A DNA stretch of 49,294 bases from Calothrix anomala FACHB-343 (GTDB lineage: Bacteria > Cyanobacteriota > Cyanobacteriia > Cyanobacteriales > Nostocaceae). Of this stretch, positions 34,410-43,020 are shown in pieces (position 1 is the first letter of the stretch; every line of letters starts with the position of its first letter). The DNA lies in NCBI RefSeq assembly GCF_014696435.1, contig NZ_JACJQG010000073.1, positions 1 through 49,294 on the forward strand, written 5' to 3'. The notes beneath the pieces are model-generated. The model saw only the letters and a program-made list of their open reading frames with translations, did not search any database and was not told where the DNA came from. The translations under genes and the position numbers were made by a program.

Positions 34410-37010
34410 CTACAGCCAATTTCCCAACAATACGTAAGCCGCCCAATGTACAGGATGGCGATAATCTGGATCTTTTAATAGGGAAAGTTGCGCCAGTCTT
34501 AATGCTTGAGCTTTTGTTACTTGCTTGGTTGCGAGTTCTTTATAAAATTGACCTACTAGACGCGCCCCGGATTCATCATCTAAACTCCAAAGGGAAGCTA
34601 AGGTACTGCGCGCGCCTGCTTGAATTGCTACCCCAGCTAATCCTAAAGCTGCTCTTTTGTCGCCGTCGGCGGTTTCGCAAGCACTGAGAACGAGTAATTC
34701 TATGGGTTCAGGGCTAATTTCATCTCTGCGACGGAGCAAATTTTTCAATTCATTGACTTTGACTGGTTTATCCCAAGCCAAAACAAAAGTTTCCTCAGCA
34801 TTGGAGCTAAATTGACCGTGAGTCGCTAAATGTACGACCGAAAAGGGTAAAGAGTCAAGCTGTTTTTGCAACGCTAAACTAGTAAATGTCTGATTTAGCA
34901 ACACTGCGCTAGGGACTTCCGATTCCACAGCTTTTAATTCGTCAGCGACATTGGGTAAGGAATTAAATCCGTGTCTTGCTTCTGTTAATCCCGCTACTAA
35001 GGTTTTGAGTTGAGTTTGTTGCAAAGGCTTAGGCCCTAACAACTCTAACCCAGGTGTCAGGGCAATACTATATTTTTCCACCAAATACTGTTTACCATCA
35101 TATAAAGCTGCCATTGGCAAGTTGCGTAAAGCACCATCTAAGACAAAAACTAATGTTTGCACTTCGCTTTGAGATAGTTGGGTTTCTACAGGGCGAATTA
35201 ACCAATCGTAAACTTTGACGGCTAAATCTTTACCTTCTGGTGTGGTGAAAGGTTTTTCTAAATTTTCTCTAAGTTGTACGACAATTTTTTCTAGTTCAGT
35301 TTGAGATACTTTGGTAGCATAGTGGCGTAATGGCTGCTGCGGTAAGCTGAGAATTACTTCTAGTCTGTCTGGCAAAATAATCGGATAAATTAAGGCGGCG
35401 CTTGACTGTTGTATCTGCTCAATCGGGACTATTTTTCCTTGGAGACAAGCGGAACGAAAGAAGTTATCGAGTTCAGCTAGTTGTAATGATTCAATTACTT
35501 GTCGAGCTTGTTTTAGTTGCTCTTGAGTGGGTTCTAAGTCTTGGCCTGAATTTAAGAGTAATTCTACATATTCACGATAAACTGGCTCTACAGCTTCGCG
35601 AAAAGAAAATTGAATGTCGCTGTTAATGGCTACTAAATCGCTACGGAGCGATTTTAATGTGGTGAAGGCGACTTCATAGGCTGCTGTTGCTGGCTTAATT
35701 GCTCCTTGCGCTTTTAAAATCCGTCCTAATTGCCATTGCCATTGATAAGCAACATCGGCAGCATTAATGGCTTGAGCTAATTGTAAAGCTTTTGCGGTTA
35801 ACTCTTGAGCATTTGACCATTGCTGGGTTTGTTCATAGAGTCCACCTAAATAGCCTAAAGCATAGGATTGGGCTTTTTGATCGGTTAAATTTTTGGCTTG
35901 TTCAACAGCTATGGCTAGTAGTTGCGCCGATTCAGTTTGTTTATTTCCCAGTTTTGTTAAAGCTTTAGCCAGGTTAACACGAGCGTAAATTGTCGAGCGA
36001 CTGGGAGGGAGATTAGCTAGCTGAGGCTGGAGTTGTAGCCAAAGATTTTCGGCTGTTTTTGCTTCGCCAGCAGCTAATAATAAATTAATTTGATTAATTT
36101 TCGCTTGAATGCCGATAATGCTGGTAGGAGCGATCGCACTTACTTGTTCGTAGTATTTTACAGCAGAAGCGCGATCGCCTTGAGCATAAGCTGTGTTACC
36201 TAAACTCAATAAAGTTGCACTCAGTTCTGGTGTGGATACATTACCTGCATCCTGTAATAGTTGCAAACTTTGCTGCAAAACTTGTCGAGAATCCGCAAAA
36301 GCCCCAACTAATCGCAGAACATTCCCCAAACTCCGCAAACCTGTACTTTTTAATTGTGGATCTGGCTGATTCTCTAAAGATTGTTTCACATCTGCTAGGG
36401 TTTTACGCGCTTGCAGATACAGCCCTAGAGTTTGTTGTGCCTGAGCTTGATTGATTAAACTGCCAATTTTACCTTGTATATAGCTAACGCTGCTATAAAT
36501 AGTAGTAGCCTGTTGCCAACTATTCAAAGCTTGTTCTGGTTGACCTTGAGCTAATTCTAAACTGCCTTGATTGTTGAGCGCTTGGGCTAAAATTAGCTGT
36601 GCTTGTGAAGTTGTCGGTTTGGCATTACCCAATAACTTGAGACTGGCGGTAATGGCTTGCTTTGCTTGCTGCCACTGTCCCAATTGCTGATAAGCTAAAG
36701 AAAGATAATTTAGCACCATAGCTTGAGACAACAAATTATTTTCTGCTTTAAGTGCTAATTCCCAAATCTTTATAGCTTCAGCATATTTTTCTTTTTGGTA
36801 CAGTTCTCTACCTTGTTGAATTAAATTTGATGGGGATAAGTCTTTTGTCAACCTATTCCCAATTTCCTCTACTTGTGGAGGCGCGAAGGGTGGAACAAAA
36901 GAAGCTGTAGCTTGCCTAAAATTAATTAATAGGGTGAGAATCATCCCCATTAACATGCACAGCAAAAAAGCTATAACTCGACGCCAAAATTTCAGCTGTT
37001 TTTTTGCCAT
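34410..37010 (-). CDS. Exported TPR-CHAT protease-like protein
   Basis: 866 residues. An N-terminal hydrophobic helix (RVIAFLLCMLMGMILTLLI) marks a signal peptide or anchor; TPR repeats span roughly 55-470; a CHAT domain (caspase-like fold) occupies roughly 560-866 with the catalytic pair His731 (VVHLATHGQF) and Cys778 (LLVLSACETADG). CHAT domains are cysteine proteases, several acting in defence inside the cell, but here the domain is predicted outside the cytoplasm. It begins 14 bp after the two-partner-secretion exoprotein gene on the same strand, so the two form an operon. I infer processing or surveillance of that exoprotein. Confidence 0.85.
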   Translation of the reverse strand: MAKKQLKFWRRVIAFLLCMLMGMILTLLINFRQATASFVPPFAPPQVEEIGNRLTKDLSPSNLIQQGRELYQKEKYAEAIKIWELALKAENNLLSQAMVLNYLSLAYQQLGQWQQAKQAITASLKLLGNAKPTTSQAQLILAQALNNQGSLELAQGQPEQALNSWQQATTIYSSVSYIQGKIGSLINQAQAQQTLGLYLQARKTLADVKQSLENQPDPQLKSTGLRSLGNVLRLVGAFADSRQVLQQSLQLLQDAGNVSTPELSATLLSLGNTAYAQGDRASAVKYYEQVSAIAPTSIIGIQAKINQINLLLAAGEAKTAENLWLQLQPQLANLPPSRSTIYARVNLAKALTKLGNKQTESAQLLAIAVEQAKNLTDQKAQSYALGYLGGLYEQTQQWSNAQELTAKALQLAQAINAADVAYQWQWQLGRILKAQGAIKPATAAYEVAFTTLKSLRSDLVAINSDIQFSFREAVEPVYREYVELLLNSGQDLEPTQEQLKQARQVIESLQLAELDNFFRSACLQGKIVPIEQIQQSSAALIYPIILPDRLEVILSLPQQPLRHYATKVSQTELEKIVVQLRENLEKPFTTPEGKDLAVKVYDWLIRPVETQLSQSEVQTLVFVLDGALRNLPMAALYDGKQYLVEKYSIALTPGLELLGPKPLQQTQLKTLVAGLTEARHGFNSLPNVADELKAVESEVPSAVLLNQTFTSLALQKQLDSLPFSVVHLATHGQFSSNAEETFVLAWDKPVKVNELKNLLRRRDEISPEPIELLVLSACETADGDKRAALGLAGVAIQAGARSTLASLWSLDDESGARLVGQFYKELATKQVTKAQALRLAQLSLLKDPDYRHPVHWAAYVLLGNWL

Positions 37011-37024
37011 TTCCGAGTCCCAGA

Positions 37025-39931
37025 TTAATTTTGCACAACTGGACAGCTAACAGGTTTCACAAAGGAATTGTGAGGAGTAGTAGCGGGTGCTTGAGCTACC
37101 AAGGTGACAATACCATTAGCCGCAATTTCCCAACCTTGAGCTTCTACAATAGCTGTCGGTGGTTGAGCAAGGGTTTTCTGTTGTGGTTGAGAGTTAGACA
37201 GTTTTTCATTCAGTAAAGCGTGGGGTTGTAAGTCTTCCCACACAGCATCACTACTCAATATTTCGCTGGGATTTGCTGGTAAACCACCTCTTCCTGTGAT
37301 GATAAATTCACTTTTTTGATTGGCTATTGCGCCTGTGCTATCTCTACAGCTTTGGGTAATTTGTTGGGAAGCATCGACGAGATTTGTGGGTAAATTCACC
37401 AATCCGTTACTAGGATCTACATCAGGGGTATTGATTTCGACAACTCCGTTGATGCCTAATTGAGAACTTGCAGTGATGTCACTAAAAGCGGTTTGGCGAT
37501 CGCGAAATTTAATGCCAAAAATCCCTTGTGCCTTAATATCAATGTTGCCACCTTTACCTGTAAAAGCATCGGCGGTAATGTTGCTATCTTCAGTTGGCGA
37601 AGCCACAATCAAGCCAGCCGCGATCGCAATATTGCCACCGTCACCACCTGCTTGGGCTGTACCTGCTGTGGTGGATAGGTTGCCACCCCGACGCAGCAAG
37701 AATAACCTGGGCACATCCAGGGTGATATTACCTCCGGTGTTACTGGCGGTTTCCGCAGAGATTTCCCCTTGGCGATCCAAAGTCAAAGAATCGGCGCGAA
37801 TGCGAATGTTGCCGCCGATACCTGTACCTTGACTGCTGGCATTAATTTGCGCGCTATCTGTCACTTGGAGCGATCGCGTCTCTACTTCAATGTCTCGGGA
37901 ATTACCAACAGCATTTGGCTGCACTGTCACCAGAATTCTGCCACCATTAGTCAAAGTGACTGTATCTGTTGCTTGCACAAAGACGCGCCCAGAATCTCCT
38001 CTCCCTATCGTACTGGCAAACAATCCCGCTTCATTGGCGATTGATAATGCTCTAGCGCCAATCTCGATATCGCCACCCCGCCCCACACCTCTTTGTTCTA
38101 AGCTGCTAAAAATACCACTGGGAATGTTATTACGATTAACTCCATCCAGAATCAAGGTATCACCCACATTCACCCGCACGTTACCTGCATTTCCACGTCC
38201 AAAACTACTGGCAGCTAGTTGAGCGCCGTTGGTTAAAGCCAGCGATCGCGCTGTTATATTAATGTTACCGCCATCACCAATACCAGGAGAGGCGACCTGA
38301 CTTACCATCGCACTGGGAAAGTTAGTCGTTCCCGTACCATCAAGAACAACCCGATCGATAGCATTCACAACAATATCGCCGGCGCGTCCTTCACCAAAGG
38401 TACTGGAAAATAACCGTCCACTATTGGTGATTGAAAGTAACTCAGTATCAATTTGAATTGTGCCACCCTTGCCAACACTCCGAGGCGCAACGCTGCTGGT
38501 AATCCCACTCGAAAATCGTCTGCTAGCAGTTTGCATCATACCATCTACGGAAACAGTCTGAGCAGTAATGGTAATATTGCCAGCATCCCCTTGACCGAAC
38601 GTAGAAGTTCCTAACTGAGCACCATTAGTCACAGAAAGCGCACGAGTAGCAAGGGTAAAGTCGCCCGTCTTGCCAATTCCGCCTATACTCAGTTGAACGC
38701 CGATCGTACTGACAATTCCCGTTGCTGATGCGCCATCAATGGCTACTGTATCGGTTGTTTTGATGTTGATACCGCCAACACTGCCTTGTCCGCTATTGGT
38801 GGCGACGATCAATGCCCCGTTGCTCACAAAGAGCGATCGCGCTGTGATGTTGATATTGCCAGCATTTCCTACTGTTTGGCGAAATACACCATTCTGAATC
38901 AGAGAATCTTGGCCATCCAGTCTAATAACTCCGGTAGCATTTAGCACAACATCTTTGACTGTTGTCTGGGGCGTTACTGCTGTTGCTCTAGTTCCTGCTA
39001 ATAAAGTGCTTCCCTGGAGAATATCGATGTTTTCAGCTGCGATCGCAATCTCACCCCCACCAAACGCCATCACATCAATGCTGCTGCGATTGTTCAGGAG
39101 TATATCCCCACGGTTAGCATCGGCAAAATGGAAGCTGAAATTATCTCCCACAGTCTTTAAACCAACAGTTCCAGATTTTACTCCCCCAATCTCAATTTGC
39201 CCTTCTAAGGTTTGTAACTTGGCACCATCCAAGCTGACATTCCCAGCCACCAGCGCAAAAGTTTCACCATCACGAATTCGCAGCATTGAGCGTTGCACCT
39301 GAATATTGCCGGAATTGCCACCAAACTGCAAACCCAAGGGAACATTAATCGTTAATAAGGGAACAGACTGGGGATTATTGGCGCTGAAGGCAAAGCCGTT
39401 ATCAAACAATAAACTGTCGGCGGTACTTGCAACAAAGGAACCGCCCACATCTAACCGAGCATTTTGCCCAAACACAATGCCATTGGGATTAATGAAAAAT
39501 AAATTGGCATTACCTAATATCCCAAGAGTTCCCAAAATCTCAGATCGATTATTTCCTGTGACTCTTGTGAGGATATTTTCCACTCCCGTGGGGTTGGCGA
39601 AATATATTCTTTGCCCATCACCAATGCTAAATTCGCGAAAGCTGTGAAATAAATTCGCTCCCCGAACTGCACCGCCATTGATGATATCTGCTGTCGCGCC
39701 TTTAACTTCTACTCCTGGTGTTAATACAGTAGCTTCGCCACCCAAAGTATTATCGGGTTGAATCTCTGCGCGGACTAGAGTTGCTTTACAAATCACCGAA
39801 CTAAATGTACAACAGGCTAATCCCAACAATAAAAATTTCCTGCCGCAGTTTAGGCTTGGCTGATATTGGATAGATTTAAACCTTTCATGCAAAAATTTCC
39901 GCTTAAATATTTGAGATTTCCTAAAAATCAT
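37025..39931 (-). CDS. Two-partner-secretion exoprotein (TpsA, FHA-like)
   Basis: 968 residues. A basic N-terminus and hydrophobic core (FLLLGLACCTFSSVICKA) form a long signal peptide; the TPS domain follows (about 60-300) with the diagnostic NPNGIVFG and NPTG segments, recognised by an outer-membrane TpsB partner. The rest is a right-handed beta-helix of repeated GNINITARSL / LTNGAQL / SSFGRGNAGN units. About 120 C-terminal residues (SCRDSTGAIANQKSEFIITGRGGLP, SCPVVQN) contain two cysteines. No tpsB is in the window. It is secreted to the surface, possibly as an adhesin. The downstream gene is the exported CHAT protease. Confidence 0.9.
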   Translation of the reverse strand: MIFRKSQIFKRKFLHERFKSIQYQPSLNCGRKFLLLGLACCTFSSVICKATLVRAEIQPDNTLGGEATVLTPGVEVKGATADIINGGAVRGANLFHSFREFSIGDGQRIYFANPTGVENILTRVTGNNRSEILGTLGILGNANLFFINPNGIVFGQNARLDVGGSFVASTADSLLFDNGFAFSANNPQSVPLLTINVPLGLQFGGNSGNIQVQRSMLRIRDGETFALVAGNVSLDGAKLQTLEGQIEIGGVKSGTVGLKTVGDNFSFHFADANRGDILLNNRSSIDVMAFGGGEIAIAAENIDILQGSTLLAGTRATAVTPQTTVKDVVLNATGVIRLDGQDSLIQNGVFRQTVGNAGNINITARSLFVSNGALIVATNSGQGSVGGINIKTTDTVAIDGASATGIVSTIGVQLSIGGIGKTGDFTLATRALSVTNGAQLGTSTFGQGDAGNITITAQTVSVDGMMQTASRRFSSGITSSVAPRSVGKGGTIQIDTELLSITNSGRLFSSTFGEGRAGDIVVNAIDRVVLDGTGTTNFPSAMVSQVASPGIGDGGNINITARSLALTNGAQLAASSFGRGNAGNVRVNVGDTLILDGVNRNNIPSGIFSSLEQRGVGRGGDIEIGARALSIANEAGLFASTIGRGDSGRVFVQATDTVTLTNGGRILVTVQPNAVGNSRDIEVETRSLQVTDSAQINASSQGTGIGGNIRIRADSLTLDRQGEISAETASNTGGNITLDVPRLFLLRRGGNLSTTAGTAQAGGDGGNIAIAAGLIVASPTEDSNITADAFTGKGGNIDIKAQGIFGIKFRDRQTAFSDITASSQLGINGVVEINTPDVDPSNGLVNLPTNLVDASQQITQSCRDSTGAIANQKSEFIITGRGGLPANPSEILSSDAVWEDLQPHALLNEKLSNSQPQQKTLAQPPTAIVEAQGWEIAANGIVTLVAQAPATTPHNSFVKPVSCPVVQN

Positions 39932-40209
39932 GAGTTATATATAATTAAATAGTAATGAAAGCACAACGTTTAATTGATATCATTACTATCCTAGCTTGTT
40001 TGGCATTTTTTGAAATATATCTGCCTCTTATTTACCCTACTTAATCAGAGGTAGGTAGGATAAATAATGCAAATTATATTACGAAACGTAAACAGCCTTG
40101 AAACCCTTACCAATGAATAATGTAGGGGCGGGTTCACCGATATCCTCATTTATTAACAAAGATCCAAATAAACCCGCCCCTACAAATGACAGCCCTTGCC
40201 AGTTATATT
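39932..40209. repeat. Spacer with GTAGGGGCGGGTT inverted repeat
   Basis: No gene. TGTAGGGGCGGGTT (40121-40134) and AACCCGCCCCTACA (40171-40184) are perfect 14-bp inverted repeats around a 36-bp centre. The rest is AT-rich and includes the exoprotein gene's promoter region. Confidence 0.7.
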
Positions 40210-40311
40210 TACAGCTGTTTTCACCTATTTGAACCACATCTGTCGTAGTAGGGGCACGGCACCAGTAAAATTATTGTATGTACCAAAAGATTGTCGATGC
40301 CGTGCCCCTAC
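40210..40311. mobile_element. TACAGC-family miniature element, copy C (truncated)
   Basis: The left end TACAGC...CACCTATTTGAACC, both inner arms and the core are present, but the right outer arm stops abruptly after GCCCCTAC and is replaced by unrelated T-rich sequence. The break lies about 60 bp from the end of the truncated methyltransferase-endonuclease gene. Confidence 0.8.
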
Positions 40312-40373
40312 TTGGGCATATTTTTTTTTAAGTTTCAACTGAAGCTAGGTAAGTTTGAATGCTTTTTGAGCAT

Positions 40374-42341
40374 TCATTTAGTTGTATAATTACGTAGTAA
40401 TTCCAGTACAGTTTCTTCAATTTGATATACAGTTTTTGGACTGTTAATAGGGCGTTCAGGCGCATCTGGATTTGTAATTATCAAAGCTGCATCTAAGAAT
40501 TGATGCACTGTTTGACGGCGCACAGTTTCTCTTGTATTTGGTTTATAAGATTTGCCATAGTGCTGTGACATAAATTCCATTATGGGTGTAATTCCCATTA
40601 AAGGAGATGTAGCAGCAGTCCAAGGATCGTTTGGTTTTAAATCAAGTAAAGCTAGCAGCGTTAAGGCTGAACGTTCATTAATTTGTGCCTTGGGTAATCC
40701 CATTTCCACTAATATTTTTCGTGCTTCATCAATACGATTTTTAATGATTATCGGGTTATTTTCCGATTGATTTGTCATCTTAAATAATGCTTGTACAAGT
40801 TTGTCAATTTCTGACTGTGAGGGAAAATCTTCGCCAATATTTAGCCCCAAAGTTATTAATTGTTCTATCGTCGGATATTTTAAATTGCGTAAATCCGTTG
40901 CATTAACTTGAGTATGTCCATTAAATAAACGAAAAAATGCGTCTACAAGGCTGGAATTAAGATAAGCTGCAAGCCCCCGTGCTAAAGTAATATCCAGTCC
41001 CTTGCCATCTTGATGAAAGTAGTTTAAGTGATTTTCAAAACCGACGCGATCGCAATTAATTCGGTTAGCATCATAGACAACTGCAACGACTCGCTTTTTC
41101 TCTTCTTTTGTGGAGAATCTTTTAGTCAAAACATAATTTTCGTTCGGGACTAACAGCGAAAAAGTTGCTTCTGTATACAATAACGCTTGGGGTTTTTTAG
41201 TTACCTGGGGATATTTGACATATCCGGCGGAGAAATTTAATGGATATATTAAGGGAACAGTATTTTTCTCAGGTAGTAAACGTAGATATTCTTTAGCACG
41301 AAAATCAACTACCCTTCCTGTGGAAACAGTTAATCCTAAATCTTGTAATGTGCAGGTGAAATTCGCCATTTGTTGAATAACCTGCTGACTCAGATTATCG
41401 GGAATAATATGAATAAATTGTTGTGCGTCGTCGGGATGAACTATTTCAGCATAAGGTAAGGAATTGGACATGATAAAATCATCATCAGCATTTGCAGATG
41501 TGGTGATGAGTACATTGTCAGATTTTTGTTTTTGTTTTATAGCATGAATAATAATTGTTTCTTGTAAAACGTCATCTTCGCTAAAAGTTTCTTCCCTAGA
41601 TTCAAAAAGATGTATTTTGTCTAAAGCCATGATTTCCAAAAACATCTGGCGGAAGTCTTGAAAATACGGGCCATTACAAAAACTACGCGGTGAAATAGCA
41701 ACAAACTCGCCTCCTGGCTGAAGTAACTGGGCGGTAGTAGCCATAAAACCTGGATAAAGATTGCTGGTTTCTAATCCCAGAGAACGTAATAATTTCCGCA
41801 CCTGAGATTGCGCATTAATTTTTAAATATGGGGGATTGAGAATAGCATGTGTAAATCTGAAATCATCGAGATTATCGAATAAACTAGGCTGAATTAATCT
41901 GACAACATCTTGAATAAAGTCCTGATGCCGAATGTGATATTTTAAGGAAATACCAGCGAGTTGACATTCTTGACTACATAATTCTAATGTTTGCTGCAAA
42001 TAGCTAATTAAAAATGAATCAATTTCATAAGCAACAATATCTAAATTAGTTGGGCGTTGTGGTTGCTGACAAAGGTGAGTCACAAACGCCGCAATTAGTG
42101 AACCAACTCCTGCGCCAGCATCTAGTAAAGATATATGAGTCAGATTCAGTTTGTTAAACATCCCAGCCATTAATTCTGCTACTGGCGCGGGAGTGAAAAA
42201 TTGACCGAGTTTTCCCTTGAGTTTTTGCTCTTGTTTCCTGCTAGCGCTAATCCTCAAAAGCTCTACTTCACGAAGTAAGGTTTTAGGAGAAGATTCTAGC
42301 AAACTATTAAATTTCGTCTTTCTATTGGTTGGTTGAAGCAT
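40374..42341 (-). CDS. PstI/BsuBI-type m6A methyltransferase, truncated REase fusion
   Basis: 655 residues. Residues 1-about 515 are an adenine-N6 methyltransferase of the BsuBI/PstI type: motif X GQFFTP, motif I LLDAGAGVGS, motif IV LNPPYLKI, and the target-recognition region with NHLNYFHQ and FNGHTQVNATDLRNLKYP. Residues about 535-655 match the N-terminal helical domain of BsuBI/PstI restriction endonucleases (INERSALTLLALLDL, GITPIMEF, NTRETVRRQTVHQFL, RPINSPKTVYQIEETVLELL). The frame then stops at NYTTK, just where the nuclease domain should begin. So it is probably an orphan methylase; the family recognises CTGCAG. The frame also opens with a TTG at 42344; I use the ATG at 42341. Confidence 0.85.
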   Translation of the reverse strand: MLQPTNRKTKFNSLLESSPKTLLREVELLRISASRKQEQKLKGKLGQFFTPAPVAELMAGMFNKLNLTHISLLDAGAGVGSLIAAFVTHLCQQPQRPTNLDIVAYEIDSFLISYLQQTLELCSQECQLAGISLKYHIRHQDFIQDVVRLIQPSLFDNLDDFRFTHAILNPPYLKINAQSQVRKLLRSLGLETSNLYPGFMATTAQLLQPGGEFVAISPRSFCNGPYFQDFRQMFLEIMALDKIHLFESREETFSEDDVLQETIIIHAIKQKQKSDNVLITTSANADDDFIMSNSLPYAEIVHPDDAQQFIHIIPDNLSQQVIQQMANFTCTLQDLGLTVSTGRVVDFRAKEYLRLLPEKNTVPLIYPLNFSAGYVKYPQVTKKPQALLYTEATFSLLVPNENYVLTKRFSTKEEKKRVVAVVYDANRINCDRVGFENHLNYFHQDGKGLDITLARGLAAYLNSSLVDAFFRLFNGHTQVNATDLRNLKYPTIEQLITLGLNIGEDFPSQSEIDKLVQALFKMTNQSENNPIIIKNRIDEARKILVEMGLPKAQINERSALTLLALLDLKPNDPWTAATSPLMGITPIMEFMSQHYGKSYKPNTRETVRRQTVHQFLDAALIITNPDAPERPINSPKTVYQIEETVLELLRNYTTK

Positions 42342-42498
42342 CAATGTTGATTTTCACTGCACAGAAGCGATCGCCTTTGACGATCAGAGGTTATTTATAC
42401 CATTTTTCTCAAGTTATTCTACGTGGTGATGCATCTGAGGCTGTTCCCTATCTTGTTGAACGTTCTTAAAACAAGGCGTAAGCGTCACCCTTGAGATT

Positions 42499-42646
42499 GG
42501 GGACATCCAATTTTTTAAATCCCCAATCAATTTGTAGTGCGAGCATCTTGCTCGCTGGTGTTCAAAAGCGAGCAAGATGTTTGTCCTTCGGACACGCTAC
42601 GCGAACGCACTACGGAATTTGGGTAATTTATTTTTTGTAAGTCCCT
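42499..42646. mobile_element. Diverged AGGGACTTCC-family element with nested repeats
   Basis: Left end GGGGACATCCAATTTTTT and right end AATTTATTTTTTGTAAGTCCCT match the elements at 8048 and 10216. A GTAGTGCG-family palindrome (42534-42613) sits inside it. That palindrome is itself interrupted near 42580-42606 by a sequence containing TTGTCCTTCGGACACG. Confidence 0.65.
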
Positions 42647-42780
42647 TGACGCTTACACCCAACAAATTTGGGCAAAATATTCTTAAGTTAACAGCAATGG
42701 GCACTGCCATGCCCTCTAGAGTATATTGATGTGCCGCAAACACTAAGCTAATACGCATCTAAATTGCATAACTACTAATA

Positions 42781-42840
42781 AGGGCTGTCAACAGTCAACA
42801 GTCAACAGTCAACAGTCAACAGTCAACAGCCAACAGCCCT
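42781..42840. repeat. (GTCAACA)n STRR flanked by AGGGCTGT/ACAGCCCT
   Basis: About six heptamers between the inverted flanks AGGGCTGT and ACAGCCCT. Non-coding; part of the 676-bp spacer between the guanylyltransferase and methyltransferase genes. Confidence 0.9.
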
Positions 42841-42859
42841 CACAATGGATTGTGCAACT

Positions 42860-42984
42860 TACAGCAGTTTTCACCTATTTGAACCACATCTATCGTAGGG
42901 AACATCAGTAAAATTATTGTATGTACCAAAAGATTGTCGGTGCCGTGCCCCTACAGCGTGGTCTATTTACAGGAAGATGCTGTA
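42860..42984. mobile_element. TACAGC-family miniature element, copy D
   Basis: 125 bp. Outer arms as in copy B, but the core runs AGTAAAATTATTG... to ...CAAAAGATTGTC, the reverse of copy B. The left inner arm has lost several bases (GTAGGG then AACATC). It lies 37 bp after the guanylyltransferase stop. Confidence 0.85.
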
Positions 42985-43020
42985 AAAGAAGATTAGCTTA
43001 TCCCGTCGCGTTCAATGAAC

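Noticed and set aside
37460-39647. Several plus-strand open frames opposite the exoprotein gene
   Set aside because: They lack ribosome sites and known families, and reflect antisense reading of a repetitive beta-helix gene.
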